This document shows, piece by piece, positions 35,431 through 47,626 of a stretch of 64,000 nucleotides of DNA. The notes under the pieces are model-generated. The model was not told the DNA's origin. It did not search any database and worked only from the letters and a program-made list of their open reading frames with translations. The first letter of the stretch is position 1; each line of letters opens with the position of its first letter. The stretch is from NCBI GenBank assembly GCA_963989245.1, contig OZ022347.1, forward strand, positions 3,165,240-3,229,239, written 5' to 3'. The stretch is from Nansenia antarctica (Eukaryota; Chordata; Actinopteri; Argentiniformes; Microstomatidae). The translations under genes were made by a program, and so were the position numbers.

Positions 35431-35925
35431 CCAGAGGTCTGTCCTCTCTCTGTCTCCTCCATCTCTGCCCTCCTCCTGCCTTTCTCTTGTTCTAATTGTC
35501 TGTCATTTTATCATCGCTGCCCTGTCCTCTGTCGCTGTTCTTTTGTCTCTGTCTCTCTCTATGCTCCTCCTCCTCCTCCTTTCATCCATATCTCTTTGAA
35601 GGTGAATCAGAATAGCAGAAAAAGAGTCACCCTTGCCTTTCTTGCGACTCAGTGTCTCCCTCGGCTCCCAGGTGGAAGCCTGAGGTTCTGAGGTCCAGCT
35701 ACGATTAACATTGAAGGGCTTTAACGGGCTTAACAGAATCATTTTAGCGCTGCCAGATCACAGGACTAGGATTACGACAAGGAACTAGGACATAGGCTGC
35801 GTCCTGTTTCGGCGCGCAAGGTGATCCAGCAGCAGGGACGGTGGTGTTGTTGTGGGCCTATTCAGGAAGGTGTCATGTTTATATGATGTTCGCTGAAAAT
35901 AAACTGTGTCGGACTCATCACTTTG
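35431..35925. other. Intronic stretch without recognised gene
   Basis: Nothing recognised. Confidence 0.5.
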
Positions 35926-36257
35926 TTAACACTGGAACAGCCGTGCCTATTGTACCTACTATAAGAGCCGCCTCGAGGGTCAAATGACCATAGTCTTGGT
36001 AATCTGCTACTTACACACAAAGACCACTTGTTGGCGTGCCTTGTAAATTAGCCTGCCTCCTACACCGAAAAACTGCAAAATAGCTTTATACTAGCTTATC
36101 CTGATGTGATTTTGAAAATGGAAGGATACTGGGTGGTAGAACGCACATATCTAGGAAAAGTCATGAAAAGAGGGTCCTGAAATTTGATCGAGTGCAAAGA
36201 TATATATTAGTTTTTACTCACGTCAAATAACCCCACCCATGGTTGTTCTAGTGTTAA
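35926..36257 (+). mobile_element. piggyBac-like MITE, copy 2
   Basis: Starts TTAACACTGGAACAGCC at 35926 and ends GTTCTAGTGTTAA at 36257; TTAA on both sides. Homologous to copies 1 and 3-5. Confidence 0.75.
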
Positions 36258-36789
36258 ATGTTGCACTACACTGACAAGAAAGAGACCGTATAGAGACCAG
36301 GAGAGGTCTGGAAAAGTAGATACAGACAGCTACTGTGTCCACCTGATGCTGTTGCCCTCCTTAAATGTGTCATTTAATTTTAAATGTAAGACTTGGCAAC
36401 GCGTGGAGATACTGTAACAATGACAATTCTCACGGAGACTGTTGCCCATTCTCTTCAACTCCTCTAATTTTCCAGACGGCTTCACGCCCTCTTTATCGGT
36501 AAGCTCAGATAACGGCACCCCGTTACCCCTCAAATGGGAACGGACTCACATTAGCGAAAATGAGATTAGCGCCGCTAACCCTGTTTTGATGTCTACTTCA
36601 CGGAATCTTTGTTTACTCTGAAGCGTCTTTTGTCTTTAGACTGTCTGCACATCCCACCATGTCTCAATGAGTTATGGCTGACTGAGGTAAACAGGAAATG
36701 ACATCATCGTATCATCGTGGTATGCAAGCCCTCAGAGGTATATCTAATCCTAGTACCGCACCAACCTACGACGGCCATGCGTTTCTGTG
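36258..36789. other. Intronic stretch without recognised gene
   Basis: Single-copy within the window. A possible conserved non-coding segment at 36360-36510 by appearance only. Confidence 0.4.
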
Positions 36790-36950
36790 GTCCTCTGTGG
36801 CTCAGTTGGTAGAGCATGGCGCTAACAAGGCTTAGATTGTGGGTTCGATTCCCGTTGGGACCCTATATACTGAACACGTTTGCGCTCACTGCAATGTAAG
36901 TCGCTTTGGATAAAAGCGTCAGCTAAATGGCATATATTATATTATTTCTT
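36790..36950 (+). mobile_element. tRNA-derived SINE
   Basis: Head GGTCCTCTGTGGCTCAGTTG with A box TGGCTCAGTTGG and B box GGTTCGATTCC. Tail AAGTCGCTTTGGATAAAAGC, then an AT-rich end. The head is tRNA-like but the acceptor stem is not intact, and the tail marks it as a SINE, not a tRNA gene. Confidence 0.85.
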
Positions 36951-37029
36951 AAAAGAAAGGTTAAAGCAGTCTTGAGAAACGTCTACACTATTTCCCTATC
37001 AGTTTCCAGATGTATGGTTTGAGGGAGGA

Positions 37030-37195
37030 GCAACCCGGAAGGTTGTGAGTTCAAATCCCGTCTGAAACAACACCACCACTAGTGTGCCCTTGAGTAAGAC
37101 ACTTAGCCTTCAGTTACTCCAGGGGGAATGTCCCTGTAATTTGTAATTGTAAATCGCTTTGGATTAAAAGCGTCCATTAAAATGGCAAATTCATC
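37030..37195 (+). mobile_element. tRNA-derived SINE, second family
   Basis: B box GAGTTCAAATCCC and tail AAATCGCTTTGGATTAAAAG. It lacks a clear A box, so the 5' end is probably truncated. Confidence 0.65.
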
Positions 37196-37942
37196 ATCAG
37201 TGTCATATTGTATCCCACACTCTGACAGCTCTATTACAGTTTACAGCTTTATCAGCATAAGGAACACATCAACCAGGCTCACTCAAGCTTAGCCTTCTAA
37301 ACATCGAATGCGTATTGATCGCACATCATCATCTTAGTTATGGCACGACTCGAGCTGGCGACAGCGAGACTTCGGAAGCTGCCTTCAAAGAGACCCAGAG
37401 AAGCTCGTTAATTTTAGATAGAAAAAGTTATGTTTAAATTCCTTGAACCTCCTTTACCTCCTCTGTGTCTAAATGTGGAGCAGGCCTATGTGGAGCAGTG
37501 CAGTGGTTTGGGCCGCGGTCGATCAGTGTTCTGTTTTAGCTTGCTTTTAAAAACAGAACGCTCTCATTTTGTGTGAGTTCAGAGACGAGTTATTTATACC
37601 AAGCAGGTCAGCCGAGGTACTGGGAGGACTGAGGAGGAAGTGACACGGTGTTCTTGTCTGAAACAAAACGACCTTTTCGTCCTCTGGGGTCCTGTCGTCC
37701 TAGAGCGGAGAGCGAAGGGTGTGATCTAGCTGTCATAGCCGTTGTCCTTGCGTCTGTAGTTGCTGTCTATGAATGTCTCACTTGTGCTTGCACATCGTAT
37801 ATTCTATATATTTTATCCTAGAAGTGACTGGCATGACCCACATTTAGCTTTCCAGCTTAGAAATGTGTGTTCCTGTGATGAGATTCATCCCCTCTTTCTG
37901 GGATTCCAGTAAAGGGAAGCTAGAAGGATGAACGTTATATTA
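37196..37942. other. Intronic stretch without recognised gene
   Basis: Nothing recognised. Confidence 0.5.
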
Positions 37943-38885
37943 CATTTACATTTTTGGGCATTTAGCAGACGCCTTTATCCAAAGCCACTTACAAGTGCAT
38001 CATCTTCTATCCGACAGTCATCATAAGAAAAAGTAATCTGTGCTAGGGCCAGGGGGCCATTGGCAGTCATAATGTTAGAAGAAGGAAGAATTAAGAATTC
38101 AAAAAATTTGAAGTAGAGAAACTGTAAAAGGAGGAACAGGGGGATGAAGAGCTCTTACACAGGACAGTGAAAAGCCGTGACCAAGTAGCACGACTGCTGC
38201 ATCCACGTAGAGGCGGCGGTGCCTGTCGGCCAGCAGAGGTGGAAGTGACCAGAGTGTTTGGGGGAGTAGAGTGACCAGGCAGGTGTTTGGGGGGCTGACC
38301 ATTGCTTGCAAGTAGAGAGGGGCTTTTCCCTTTGCTGCCCGGTGGCGAGCACCAGGGTCTAGAATCTGATGCGAGCTGCTACCGGGAGCCAGTGAAGGGT
38401 GCGTAGGAGGGGGGTGACATGGGAGAATTGGGGGAGATTGAACACCAGACAGGCAGCAGCATTCTGGATGAGCTGCAGAGGTCTGATGGCGGAGGAGGCG
38501 GGGAGCACGGCCAGGAGTACGTTGCAGTAGTCAAGGCGGGAGATCACAAGTGTCTGGACCAAGAGTTGCGCTGCTTCTCTGGTGAGGAACGGATGTATAC
38601 CTTCTGATGTTGTAGAGGATCTACAGGAGAGTGCTTACGCTGTGATGTTCGCCGCAGGGGATGAGTGGTTGTCAAGGATCACTCCAAGGTTCTTGGCTGT
38701 CTGGGAGGAGGTCACCGTAGAGTTCTCTACTGTGATGGAGAGGTCTTGGAGAGGGCAGGCTTTCCCAGGGAGGAAGAGCAGCTCAGTCTTGTTAAGGGTG
38801 AGCTTGAGGTGGTGGGCTGACATCCAAGCATAAATATCTGCAAAACACACACAGAGACACTTGTTGCCACCTGTGAGTCAGAAGG

Positions 38886-38935
38886 GGGGGAAATAGAGGA
38901 AATAGAGGAAATAGAGGAAATAGAGGAAATAGAGT
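38886..38935. repeat. 9-bp tandem repeat GGAAATAGA
   Basis: Five near-exact copies. Confidence 0.9.
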
Positions 38936-38974
38936 GTCATCTGCGTACTAGTGGTAGGACAAACCATGTGAGGA

Positions 38975-39345
38975 AATTATAGAAGAAGTACTATACAACA
39001 AAATGCAGTTTAGCATCCAACGAAAAGTGCAAATAGTGATATAAGGGCATGATATAAATAGAACAATAATGGTAGTGATAGGTAAGTATGCAATATACAG
39101 TATGTGCAGAGGTAGTATTGTAAACATCAGTTTAGTTTAGAGGAATATACCGTTATGGGCTATATACAGTTATGAGCTATGTACAGTTATGAGCTATATA
39201 CAGTGAGATAGTTTATGTACAGTATCTAATGTGCAGTGCAGAAGTATAAAATAAGCTATATCAGGAGCCATGTGCAATGTGCAATATAAAGTAGTACAAA
39301 GGTAGTAATGTAAACACCAGTAGTGCAAAGGTTATAGAGTGACCA
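38975..39345 (-). mobile_element. LINE 3' end, antisense, nested in the L2 fragment
   Basis: ACAAAATGCAGTTTAGCATC and following sequence recur at 44880-44950; gatataagggcatgatataa is shared. It splits the larger L2-type fragment. A short ACAGTTATGAGCTAT tandem lies at 39150-39205. Confidence 0.6.
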
Positions 39346-39902
39346 GGGATGAGCAGCCATCAAAGTATTGGGTCGATAAGATGGGTCAATAGGTAGTTGG
39401 TTTCTTGAGAAGAGGCTTGACTCTGGCTGTCTGAAAGGCAGGCGGGACAGATCCTGTGGATAGAGGAATTGATTTTGGTGATGAGGCTCAGAAGGAGGTC
39501 TTTGGAAATGGATTGGAGAAGCGGGGAGAGGGGATAGGATCGAGAGGGCAGGTGGTTGCCTGCTTGGAGGTGACCAGTTTTAGAATATTATCAGGAGAGA
39601 CGAAGAGGAAAGAGCTTTTAAGCCAGAGACTGAGTGTAGTGCAGTGGGGTTTGGGAGGAGTGGAGTAGCAGTGTTTGGCGAGAGGTCGGGAGACAGGGAG
39701 CTGCTAATGTCATCAACCTTCTTTTCATAGTAAGACAGGGAGGAGGGAGGAGGGGGAGGAGGGAAGAGGGGGAGGAGGTGGTGTTTGACGAGGAAAGTGG
39801 AAAATGTGGAGAACAGTTTCCTTGGGTTAGAGTCAGAAGATTGGGTTTTTGGAATGGTAGTAGGAAGCTTTAGCAGCTGTTGCAGAGGAGGTTGTAGTTG
39901 AG

Positions 39903-39903
<1 letters not shown>

Positions 39904-39994
<91 letters not shown>
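39904..39994. repeat. (GA)n microsatellite
   Basis: About 90 bp of pure GA inside the L2-type fragment. Confidence 0.95.
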
Positions 39995-39999
<5 letters not shown>

Positions 40000-40444
40000 T
40001 TAAGGTCATCAGGGAAGCCGGTTTTACTCCACTTCCTTTAAGCTGTCCGGAGCCCTGTTCTACACGTCTGCAGGGTTTCAGACAGTCTGTCTGTGAGTGT
40101 GTGGAGAGGATCAGGTGGCCTTGGGGGTCAGTGGACAGAGAGAGTCGAAAGGATGAGGAGGAAAGAGTGGACAGGAGGGTGGAGGAGGAGGAGGCTGCAT
40201 CAGTGGATAGAAGGGAGACAGATTCTCTTCAAAGAGAGCCACCGCCCTCACTCTCCTCTGTCTTATCCTCTGTTGAATCCTTCTCCCTTCTGGTGAAGAT
40301 AAGGTAGAGCTGAACAGGGTAAGATCTAAGGAGAGGAGTTCAAAGTTCAAGTACTCCAGATGACAGAAGCTTCTGAATGTGAGCGGTGTTGCCGTATTCA
40401 GGGAAGGATCAGAGAAAGACATACATCTCTTTTAGGAAGGAAGT

Positions 40445-40605
40445 ACTTGGGCAAGGTACTTAACCCCAAATTGCTCCCAGTGAGCGGGGCCGGCGCCTTG
40501 CATGGTAGCTTGGCCGCCATCGGTGTGTGAATGTGTGTGTGGATGGGTGAATGAAAGGCCGTTGTAAAGCACTTTGGAATAAGGCGCTATATAAGTCAAA
40601 GACTA
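40445..40605 (+). mobile_element. tRNA-derived SINE, 5' truncated
   Basis: The body (cttgggcaaggtacttaacc) and tail TGTAAAGCACTTTGGAATAA match the family at 31100. The tRNA head is missing. Confidence 0.7.
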
Positions 40606-41042
40606 TCTAAACAAAACTGCAAAGCTGAGAAACAGATGTACAGACAGAGGCCTGAGGAGAAGGCAGCTTCAGAATGACACAGTAATACAGTGTCTGGTGG
40701 ATGTCGATAGCCATTTGTCATAATGACTAACTGCTAGCACCAGATCTGTTTGTTCTACATCCCTACTGCTGTTATCATGTTACCATAATAGACATGGCAG
40801 TGACAGGAATAAGTTGGCTACAGCACAACCAGTTGGGTGCAGCAGCAAGGCTAATTAACTGCCCGTCATTGTCCCAAAGTTTCTCATTGACAGTTTATTA
40901 TGTCTGGAAATTTGTAGATGAGATTTAATTTAGTAGAACTACCGGCATACTGTGCATTGTTTTACCAGCTATCCCTTTGTTTCTTTTTGCAGCACTTTTG
41001 TATAATTGAGCACACACACAACCTCCATGGCTACACATAAAA

Positions 41043-41395
41043 TGTGACACGTTCTAATGCTTTGGTCCTCATATCGGGATCCGATGTAATGATCAGACTT
41101 TTCTTTAGAAAAATGTGAATACATTTCCACGTTGTTGAAAATCAACGACACATCACTAGTCAACTAACACAGCTTGTTTTGTGAGCCTGCTAACAATGTA
41201 AAGTAGGGTTCTAGTTAACTAGGTAGCAGTGGGGATTACTCACCCAATCCATTGCGTTGCAGTATTTTTGGCTTGACTAGCGAGTTTGTGTCGTGATTCT
41301 CAACAACGTTGAAACGTAGTTCCATGTTTCTAAAGAAAAGTCAGAACATTTTGATTGGTTGCCAATATGAGGACCAAAGCATTAGAACGTCACAT
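41043..41395 (+). mobile_element. MITE family C, copy 2 (intact ends)
   Basis: Inverted ends TGTGACACGTTCTAATGC and GCATTAGAACGTCACAT with further pairing of TTTGGTCCTCAT and ATGAGGACCAAA. The 353-bp core is shared with 2930-3275. Confidence 0.85.
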
Positions 41396-42216
41396 GTAGA
41401 ACATATTTATCAAATGTATCCAAATGGCTAGCATTGTAAATCTGTACATACTCAAATGGAAGATATTTATACAAACTTTAAGAGTGTTATGGTTAACATT
41501 GTCACTTCTTACGTGTTCGGCTTTATATGAATACTGAGTTTGTATATGTGTCCCTTATGTGAGTTATACCTCACATTCTGACTATACTAATCAGACTTTA
41601 ATATGATTTTTGTGTCGGACCCCAGGAAGACTAGCTAATGTCATGGCATTCCTCTACCAAATCTTGCAAACAACCTCGTCCAAATCTGCAGGCTGTCCTT
41701 CATCATCAGGTCATATAGCAGCAGTGGCATTTCTTTAGGGACCAAGTCATTAGCGCCAGTCGTCTGTTTTCCCTCTTGTTCTCTAACCTCAGGTGGAAGA
41801 GCTACCATATGCTAACCATACCATAACAGTTACACTCCTGAAGGTGAAACATTGTCATTCTTTTTTTCGGCCTCGCTGGCAGCGTCGTTGTTACACATTG
41901 TGAATTGACAAACAGAGCTTAATTTGGCAATTTGATAGATAATGTAGCAGAAATGATATGACGGTATTGAAAAGTACACTGTGGGCATTTTCAAACCCCA
42001 CGGGATGTCATATTACCATTATACTACCCAACACTTCTGACATACCTGAATGTAGCCACCTTCATATTGTAATAATGATATGTTATTAAATATTGTTTTT
42101 AAATTCATATAATGGGATTTTCTGAGAATGTTTCATTCAAATATTCTGTCTCTCGCTGTTAAAAGGAACCTACCATTAACATGACAGACTGCTCATTTCT
42201 TTTTAAGGGCGTGAAT
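41396..42216. other. Intronic stretch without recognised gene
   Basis: Nothing recognised. Confidence 0.5.
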
Positions 42217-42529
42217 TTAGAATGAGAAGGTTCTATCTCCGTTTAGAATGATAAGGTTCTATCTCAGTTTAGAATGATAAGGTTCTATCTCCGTTTAGAA
42301 TGAGAAGGTTCTATCTCCGTTTAGAATGATAAGGTTCTATCTCCGTTTAGAATGAGAAGGTTCTATCTCCGTTTAGAATGATAAGGTTCTATCTCCGTTT
42401 AGAATGAGAAGGTTCTATCTCCGTTTAGAATGATAAGGTTCTATCTCCGTTTAGAATGATAAGGTTCTATCTCCGTTTAGAATGATAAGGTTCTATCTCC
42501 GTTTAGAATGATAATGTTCTATCTCCGTT
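42217..42529. repeat. 26-bp minisatellite, 12 copies
   Basis: Unit TTAGAATGATAAGG-TTCTATCTCCGT (26 bp), 12 head-to-tail copies with GATAAGG or GAGAAGG variants partly alternating. The same unit occurs once at the matching end of MITE family B copy 1 (about 4229-4256), so the array grew from a transposon end. Confidence 0.95.
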
Positions 42530-42736
42530 TAGGGCAGTTCAGAGATATTGAGCGTCAATGTTTTTACATTCCATTATGTTTTGTGAGATGGAACCTTTGT
42601 ATTTTATGAATGACTAACTAAAAAATGTCAACATTTTAAAAATAACACCACACAGGCATTAATAAACACATAATGGATCAGATTATGTAAAAAACTCAAT
42701 TTTGACAAAAATGGAGATAGAACCTTATAATTCTAA
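42217..42736 (-). mobile_element. MITE family B, copy 2, with expanded end
   Basis: The core (agttcagagatattgagcgt and ttccattatgttttgtgaga) and right end (GGAGATAGAACCTTATAATT) match copy 1 at 4028 in inverted orientation. The left terminal repeat is amplified into the 26-bp array at 42217-42529. Confidence 0.85.
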
Positions 42737-44065
42737 CGTCATGAGGGGGTACACTCACAAAATCAGCAGGGGGTGAAATACTTATTTCTCCCACTGTAAC
42801 CCCAAATTCCCCACCCTAGGGTGGCAGCAGCGGTAGGGTTGTTCAATGGTTGCTTATGATGTTATTAGCCTAGCATAGGCCATATGTAGTTCACATGTAT
42901 TCAAATGGAGAGAGGTGTCCACCCTCAATGGTACATGTCTATCAGATATGGAACCAGTCCTACTGCACTCCTATAGAATAGGATCCTATAGAATTCCAAT
43001 AATAAACATTATACAACAGTTTGTTACGACCAAGTAATTTGATTGGACAAGAGGCATTCCATGAGTGCCGATATACAGTATAACAGCACTGGGACTTTTA
43101 ACTATTATGTATCACTCTGCCGCACAGGTGTTCTACTAAATGACCGTTAATTAGACTACATGTTTGTGTTCAGGTTACTAGGCAACAGTCCAGTTGAGTC
43201 GGCCTGCGGCCTCGTACCTACGACCGAATCACAGCCGTGCTGATATTCAGTATAGCAGCACTCCCTCTCGTGTGATATTGCTTAATTTTAAAATAAAATA
43301 ATAGATTCTGATTTTGTAACCTATGTGCCAAAACCAATGCTATCCTCTAGGATTTAAATCCTGCTAGATTTCGGAACCTATCATATAAGATTCTCTCTCT
43401 GGTCAAGAGTTTTCCACTTTTTGTGTTTTTCAATTCATGTTATCTAGAGCGTTACACATCCCTGTAACCCAACGTGGGTACTTTTGATTGATTAAATGAT
43501 ACAGTTTTACCTCCAAACCAGAGAGTGCTCTGCCCCCCCATCCCTTTTGCATTTTTACTGTAGACGATAAGTGAAAGCAAACATGGATAATATATTAATT
43601 ACATTTCTCTTATCTCACTTTTCCCATAGTGTTACTGTTTTTACTCATCTGTTTATCGTCAGTTAATATAAATATAAACTCTTCTGGACTGAAGAGTCTG
43701 TCTTTATAATTGCCTCTGCACCCCTGGTTCAGATGCCTCTCTCTTATGCCACTGTCATGGAGATTTTCTGCCAAGTCATTTCAGGGAGGAGAGGATTATA
43801 GTCACCCTATCATACGTCTCATACGAGTATGAATCTGCAGACGAGTCTGTGGCTGATTGACATCTGGGAATGTGAGGGGCTGAATCTGTTAACAAGCAGA
43901 TGGTGTTTGCTGCAGATTCTAGTTTAACCCGTTAAATACCAACCCTGATTTGCTGCATTACTTCACTTTGCTTTTTTAAAAAAAAAAAAAATAATATTTA
44001 GAATTGATAAGCCACCCATCATCATTTAGGGATAGCGCTCTGTTTTAACTGCATATACACTGCAA
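42737..44065. other. Intronic stretch with a probable dispersed repeat
   Basis: 43010-43290 (gccgatatacagtataacag ... ctgatattcagtatagcagc) has internal inverted similarity and resembles a dispersed fish repeat. It contains GTTACTAGGCAAC (43174-43186), a good X-box. The rest shows nothing. Confidence 0.4.
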
Positions 44066-44577
44066 CATGTACACAGGCCAAAAGTTTGGACACACCTTCT
44101 CATTCAATGCGTTTCCTTTTATTTTCATGACTATTTGGTACATTGTAGATTCTCACTGAAGGCATCAAAACTATGAATGAACACATAGGAATTATGTATT
44201 TAACAATAAAGTGTGACATAACTGTAAATATGTCTTATATTTTAGATTCCTCAAAGTAGCCACCCTTTGCTTTTTTGTTGTTAATAAAATATATAATAAT
44301 AATATTAAATATAATAATATTATTATATATTTTATTAACAACAACAAACAAATATTTTATTAACAACAAAAAAGCAAAGGGTGGCTACTTTGAGGAATCT
44401 AAAATCTAAGACATATTTAGAGTTATTTCACACTTTTTTGTTAAGTACATCATTCCACATGTGTTCATTCATAGTTTTGATGCCTTCAGTGAGAATCTAC
44501 AATGTAAATAGTCATGAAAATAAAGGAAACACATTGAATGAGAAGGTGTGTCCAAACTTTTGGCCTGCACTGTACAT
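44066..44577. mobile_element. Long foldback element with Tc1-like ends
   Basis: Two arms of about 215 bp (44066-44285 and 44350-44577) are near-exact inverted copies around an AT-rich core that is itself palindromic. The outer ends read GGCCAAAAGTTTGGACACAC, as in some fish Tc1/mariner elements. No transposase between the arms. Confidence 0.9.
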
Positions 44578-44827
44578 CTAAGTAAGATAAAATATCTTGA
44601 TTTCTGTCTGACTGCACTAGTTGTAAGATATCTGTTACTTGTTTTAAGTAATCTTTATCTGTTGGCAGATAATTTTGCTTATTTTAAATAATATTTCTCT
44701 CATGTTATTGCCTTTTTTCCCCTTGGTTTTGAGAGCTGACTTTTAGCAGTGTACGCCTGCGTTTGGACCTGCCTCTGTTTGTTTCTGGCAAAAAATACAA
44801 CCCCTGGTGTTGTCAAGGGATATTCGA

Positions 44828-45060
44828 TTAGATTAGATTAGATTCAACTTTATTGTCATCGCAGAGTACAAGTACCATACAGCGAAATGCAGTTTAGCAG
44901 CCAACCAGAAGTGCAAACAGTGATATAAGGGCATGACATAAATAGAAAACAAGAAAATAGAGCATTTAGAGTTGGTACGGGTGTTTAGTGTTATACTGTT
45001 CAGTTGGTAAGGGATGGATGCCCATTTGGTGAGGGCTCTTATATTCTTATAGAAATAGCA
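44828..45060 (-). mobile_element. LINE 3' end, antisense
   Basis: It starts with GATTA repeats and TTCAACTTTATTGTCATCGC, the reverse complement of a LINE 3' end. The next 80 bp are shared with 38985-39060. Confidence 0.65.
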
Positions 45061-45065
45061 GAGAG

Positions 45066-45192
45066 TCACACTGCTGTGTTGTTGTATTGTCACTCTGGTA
45101 TCATGGTGTGCGTTAGACTGACATAGATGTGTTGTTGTATTGTCACTCTGGTGTCATGGTGTGCGTTAGACTGACATAGATGTGTTGTTGTT
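45066..45192 (+). repeat. About 55-bp tandem duplication
   Basis: gtgttgttgtattgtcactc ... ttagactgacatagat is present twice with one base change, plus a short third piece. Confidence 0.9.
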
Positions 45193-45677
45193 CGGGTATC
45201 ACAACGTACCGGTTTGCAATCTCAGTGTGGGGTCATCCTGGAGACGGGGAGTAACAGCTGACGAAGTCTCCTCTCTTCTGTTTCACCTGAGAAAGCACAT
45301 CAGCAGGGCAGAAGGGACACACCGTCTCTCTGGGACTAGATCCTGTCCTGTCCTGTCTTGTCCTGTAGATCATGTCTCTCTGGGAGTAGATCCTGTAAGG
45401 CTTTGGTAGGATGAGCAGACCTAGGTGCGGGGCATATGAAGGAGGAGGCAAGCGATAGCGAACAGAAACATCTTTACCAGAAAGTAGAGAAGGCAAAATT
45501 CGAAAAAACGCAGAGTCACACACAGTGTCCAAAAGCAGTACTAAATATTCAAAGGCTTACTTATCTCAGGTGACCAACACACAGTGAAGAACCAGCGAGG
45601 AGTGAAGGGAAGTGAGGGGACATGAAGCTACAGTGACAGTTAAACGCAGGTACAGATGATTAGACCATGAGTGAGGC
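45191..45677. other. Intronic stretch without recognised gene
   Basis: Nothing recognised apart from short TCCTG repeats at 45340-45365. Confidence 0.5.
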
Positions 45678-45846
45678 AGCTTATCCTGATGTGATTTTGA
45701 AAATGTAAGGATACTGGGTGGTAGAACGCACATATCTAGGAAAAGTCATGAAAGGAGGGTCCTGAAATGTGATCGAGTGCAAAGATAGAACATTTTTCTT
45801 TCACTCACAGCGGTCAAATGACCTCAGCCATGGCTGATTAAGTGCT
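45678..45846 (+). mobile_element. piggyBac-like MITE, copy 3 (5' truncated)
   Basis: Half-length copy starting at gcagcttatcctgatgtgat and ending CTGATTAAGTGCTAG. Confidence 0.7.
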
Positions 45847-46762
45847 AGGGATCCATAACCCCCACATCCATAACAAGATTCTACTTATTCTACTAACGGC
45901 GGTGCCTTTTATTCTGTTATTCTGTTACACCTGCTGTGTTTGTGTACTCCCTAATGTCCCCTTTGTCTGACGTCCCCGTATTCTGTACTTTCCTACAGTC
46001 TTTGGAAAAAACAAATGGTAATATATATCCCTGTCCCTGACAGCTTAGTCACCAGGAAGCGACTTCCCCTATAGTCTGTCGGCAAATCTGCTGACGTGGG
46101 CGGATTCTCATCAACTGCTCATCCAACCGGCTCTGGTGAACAGGGCTATTTCTTGATAGTATGCTGCTATGCTGCTATAGTGGGTATGCAGCAAAAATGT
46201 GCACGCATCGAACAGTTTGTGGCTGCCACTTGATACTGCGAGAAGTGCAGTGGTCAGTCGGGCCTAGGCTGGTATTCCTTCCTTCCTGCTCTCGTACAGT
46301 AATGCTGCAATGCGTCTCCTACCAAAACACAACAGGCCAGATCAGTGTATGTTGTGAGAGTTGGCAGTTGGAATTTCCATGGCAACGGCAATTGAGTGAA
46401 AGCTCTGCATCCTGGCCTGAATGATTAAACTGGACCTTTAGATCCTATATAGGGATATATATATACAGTATATATAAAGCTACAACATTAATTCACAATG
46501 TACTTCTTCTTCCCATATCTTTGTGCTATTTGGGTTTTCTACCGTCAGTTCTCATGGGTTTTTGTAAAAAAAAAAATATATCAACTCTGGGCTCAAGACA
46601 CTTCATCAGTGCTATAATGATACAGCCATTATGCTAATTCGAGAGTAATACAGCACACTCCCTTCATTATATTTGGCAACTGAGGCTCATAATTATCCCC
46701 ACAACCGTTCAGGAGAGACATTGACACTTTATATCAGCCGATTATTGTGACTTCAACCAATC
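45847..46762. other. Intronic stretch without recognised gene
   Basis: Nothing recognised except an X-box half-site (CCATGGCAAC at about 46377). Confidence 0.5.
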
Positions 46763-47030
46763 ACAGGGGAGGGTTTGAGCTGTCAGCCCATAGTACTGCA
46801 CTTGTTTGTGTTATTAGATCAAAAGCAGGCTAAACACTGTCTGTTCATATTAGTTGATGTTTACAACCCTAGATCTTTTATTCTTTACCATGACTGTCAC
46901 AGGGGAGGGTTTGAGTCCATAGTACTGCACTTGTTTGTGTTAATAGATCAAAAGCAGGCGGCTATACACTGTCTGTTCATATTAGCTGATGTTCACCACC
47001 CTAGATCTTTTATTCTTTACCATGACCGTC
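46763..47030 (+). repeat. About 133-bp tandem duplication
   Basis: cacaggggagggtttgag through ttattctttaccatgac is present twice, about 93 per cent alike by eye. The 164-residue open frame over it is a by-product. Confidence 0.9.
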
Positions 47031-47626
47031 CTGTCTCTGAGTCCCTGATCCATAAATCACTAGCCTGCAGGTGTCTGGCTCTCAGTAGAGCTCCTCCACA
47101 GCAAACAGATGTTGACAGTGCAGAAGATACTAAAAATGGTGCAGGCCTGCAAACTCAGGAGATGCGTAGGAGATCCCAGTGGACGGCAGAGTCACCGAGA
47201 CCCAATCTATTATTAGCCAGCTTTATTGTTAGCGTCTGCATTAAGGTTGAAACAACCAAAGGGAATTAAAAGCTTATATTAAGTCACACACCACTGGAAG
47301 GGCAGAAAATGCTGACACATAATTCCACTGAATCTGCATAGTGATATTCAGCATTATGTAACGCTAGGTAGTCAAACATAATTTATTATATTTCCCTCTT
47401 CTCTTTACGTTATTTCATTCATGTAATTGTACCATCTGGGCACTATTGTTTTCTGTGTCTATCGACTAGTTACCTGAAAGTCCTTCTCTTTAACCATACT
47501 GCCCTGCGGTCAAAGCTAAGAACATTTTGAACATCTGTGAAGGTCTAGCAGGGGTATTACCCTGTTTCTTGAAGAGATTTTTTTTTTTACTACTGTTATG
47601 AACTTTTTCCTGTTCTGAGAACCTCT
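47031..47626. other. Intronic stretch without recognised gene
   Basis: Nothing recognised. Confidence 0.5.

Larger units (their letters stand above)
37943..40425 (-). mobile_element. L2-type LINE ORF2 fragment, antisense
   Basis: The minus strand carries recognisable reverse-transcriptase pieces. 38635-38850 reads CFADIYAWMSAHHLKLTLNK and LLFLPG. 38359-38562 reads LVISRLDYCNVLLAVLP and PLLRTLHWLPV. 39400-40420 reads the RT upstream segment in broken frames (SSTLSSPEGRR). The 3' end at 37943 carries the tail aagtggctttggataaaggc (minus). Frames are broken and 38870-39360 is other sequence, so the element is dead. Confidence 0.8.

Noticed and set aside
36790..36870. tRNA gene
   Set aside because: A and B boxes are present, but the cloverleaf is not intact and the sequence runs into a SINE tail; the same family occurs inverted at 28392-28556.
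46775..47269. 164-residue open frame
   Set aside because: It covers a 133-bp tandem duplication of non-coding sequence and matches no family.
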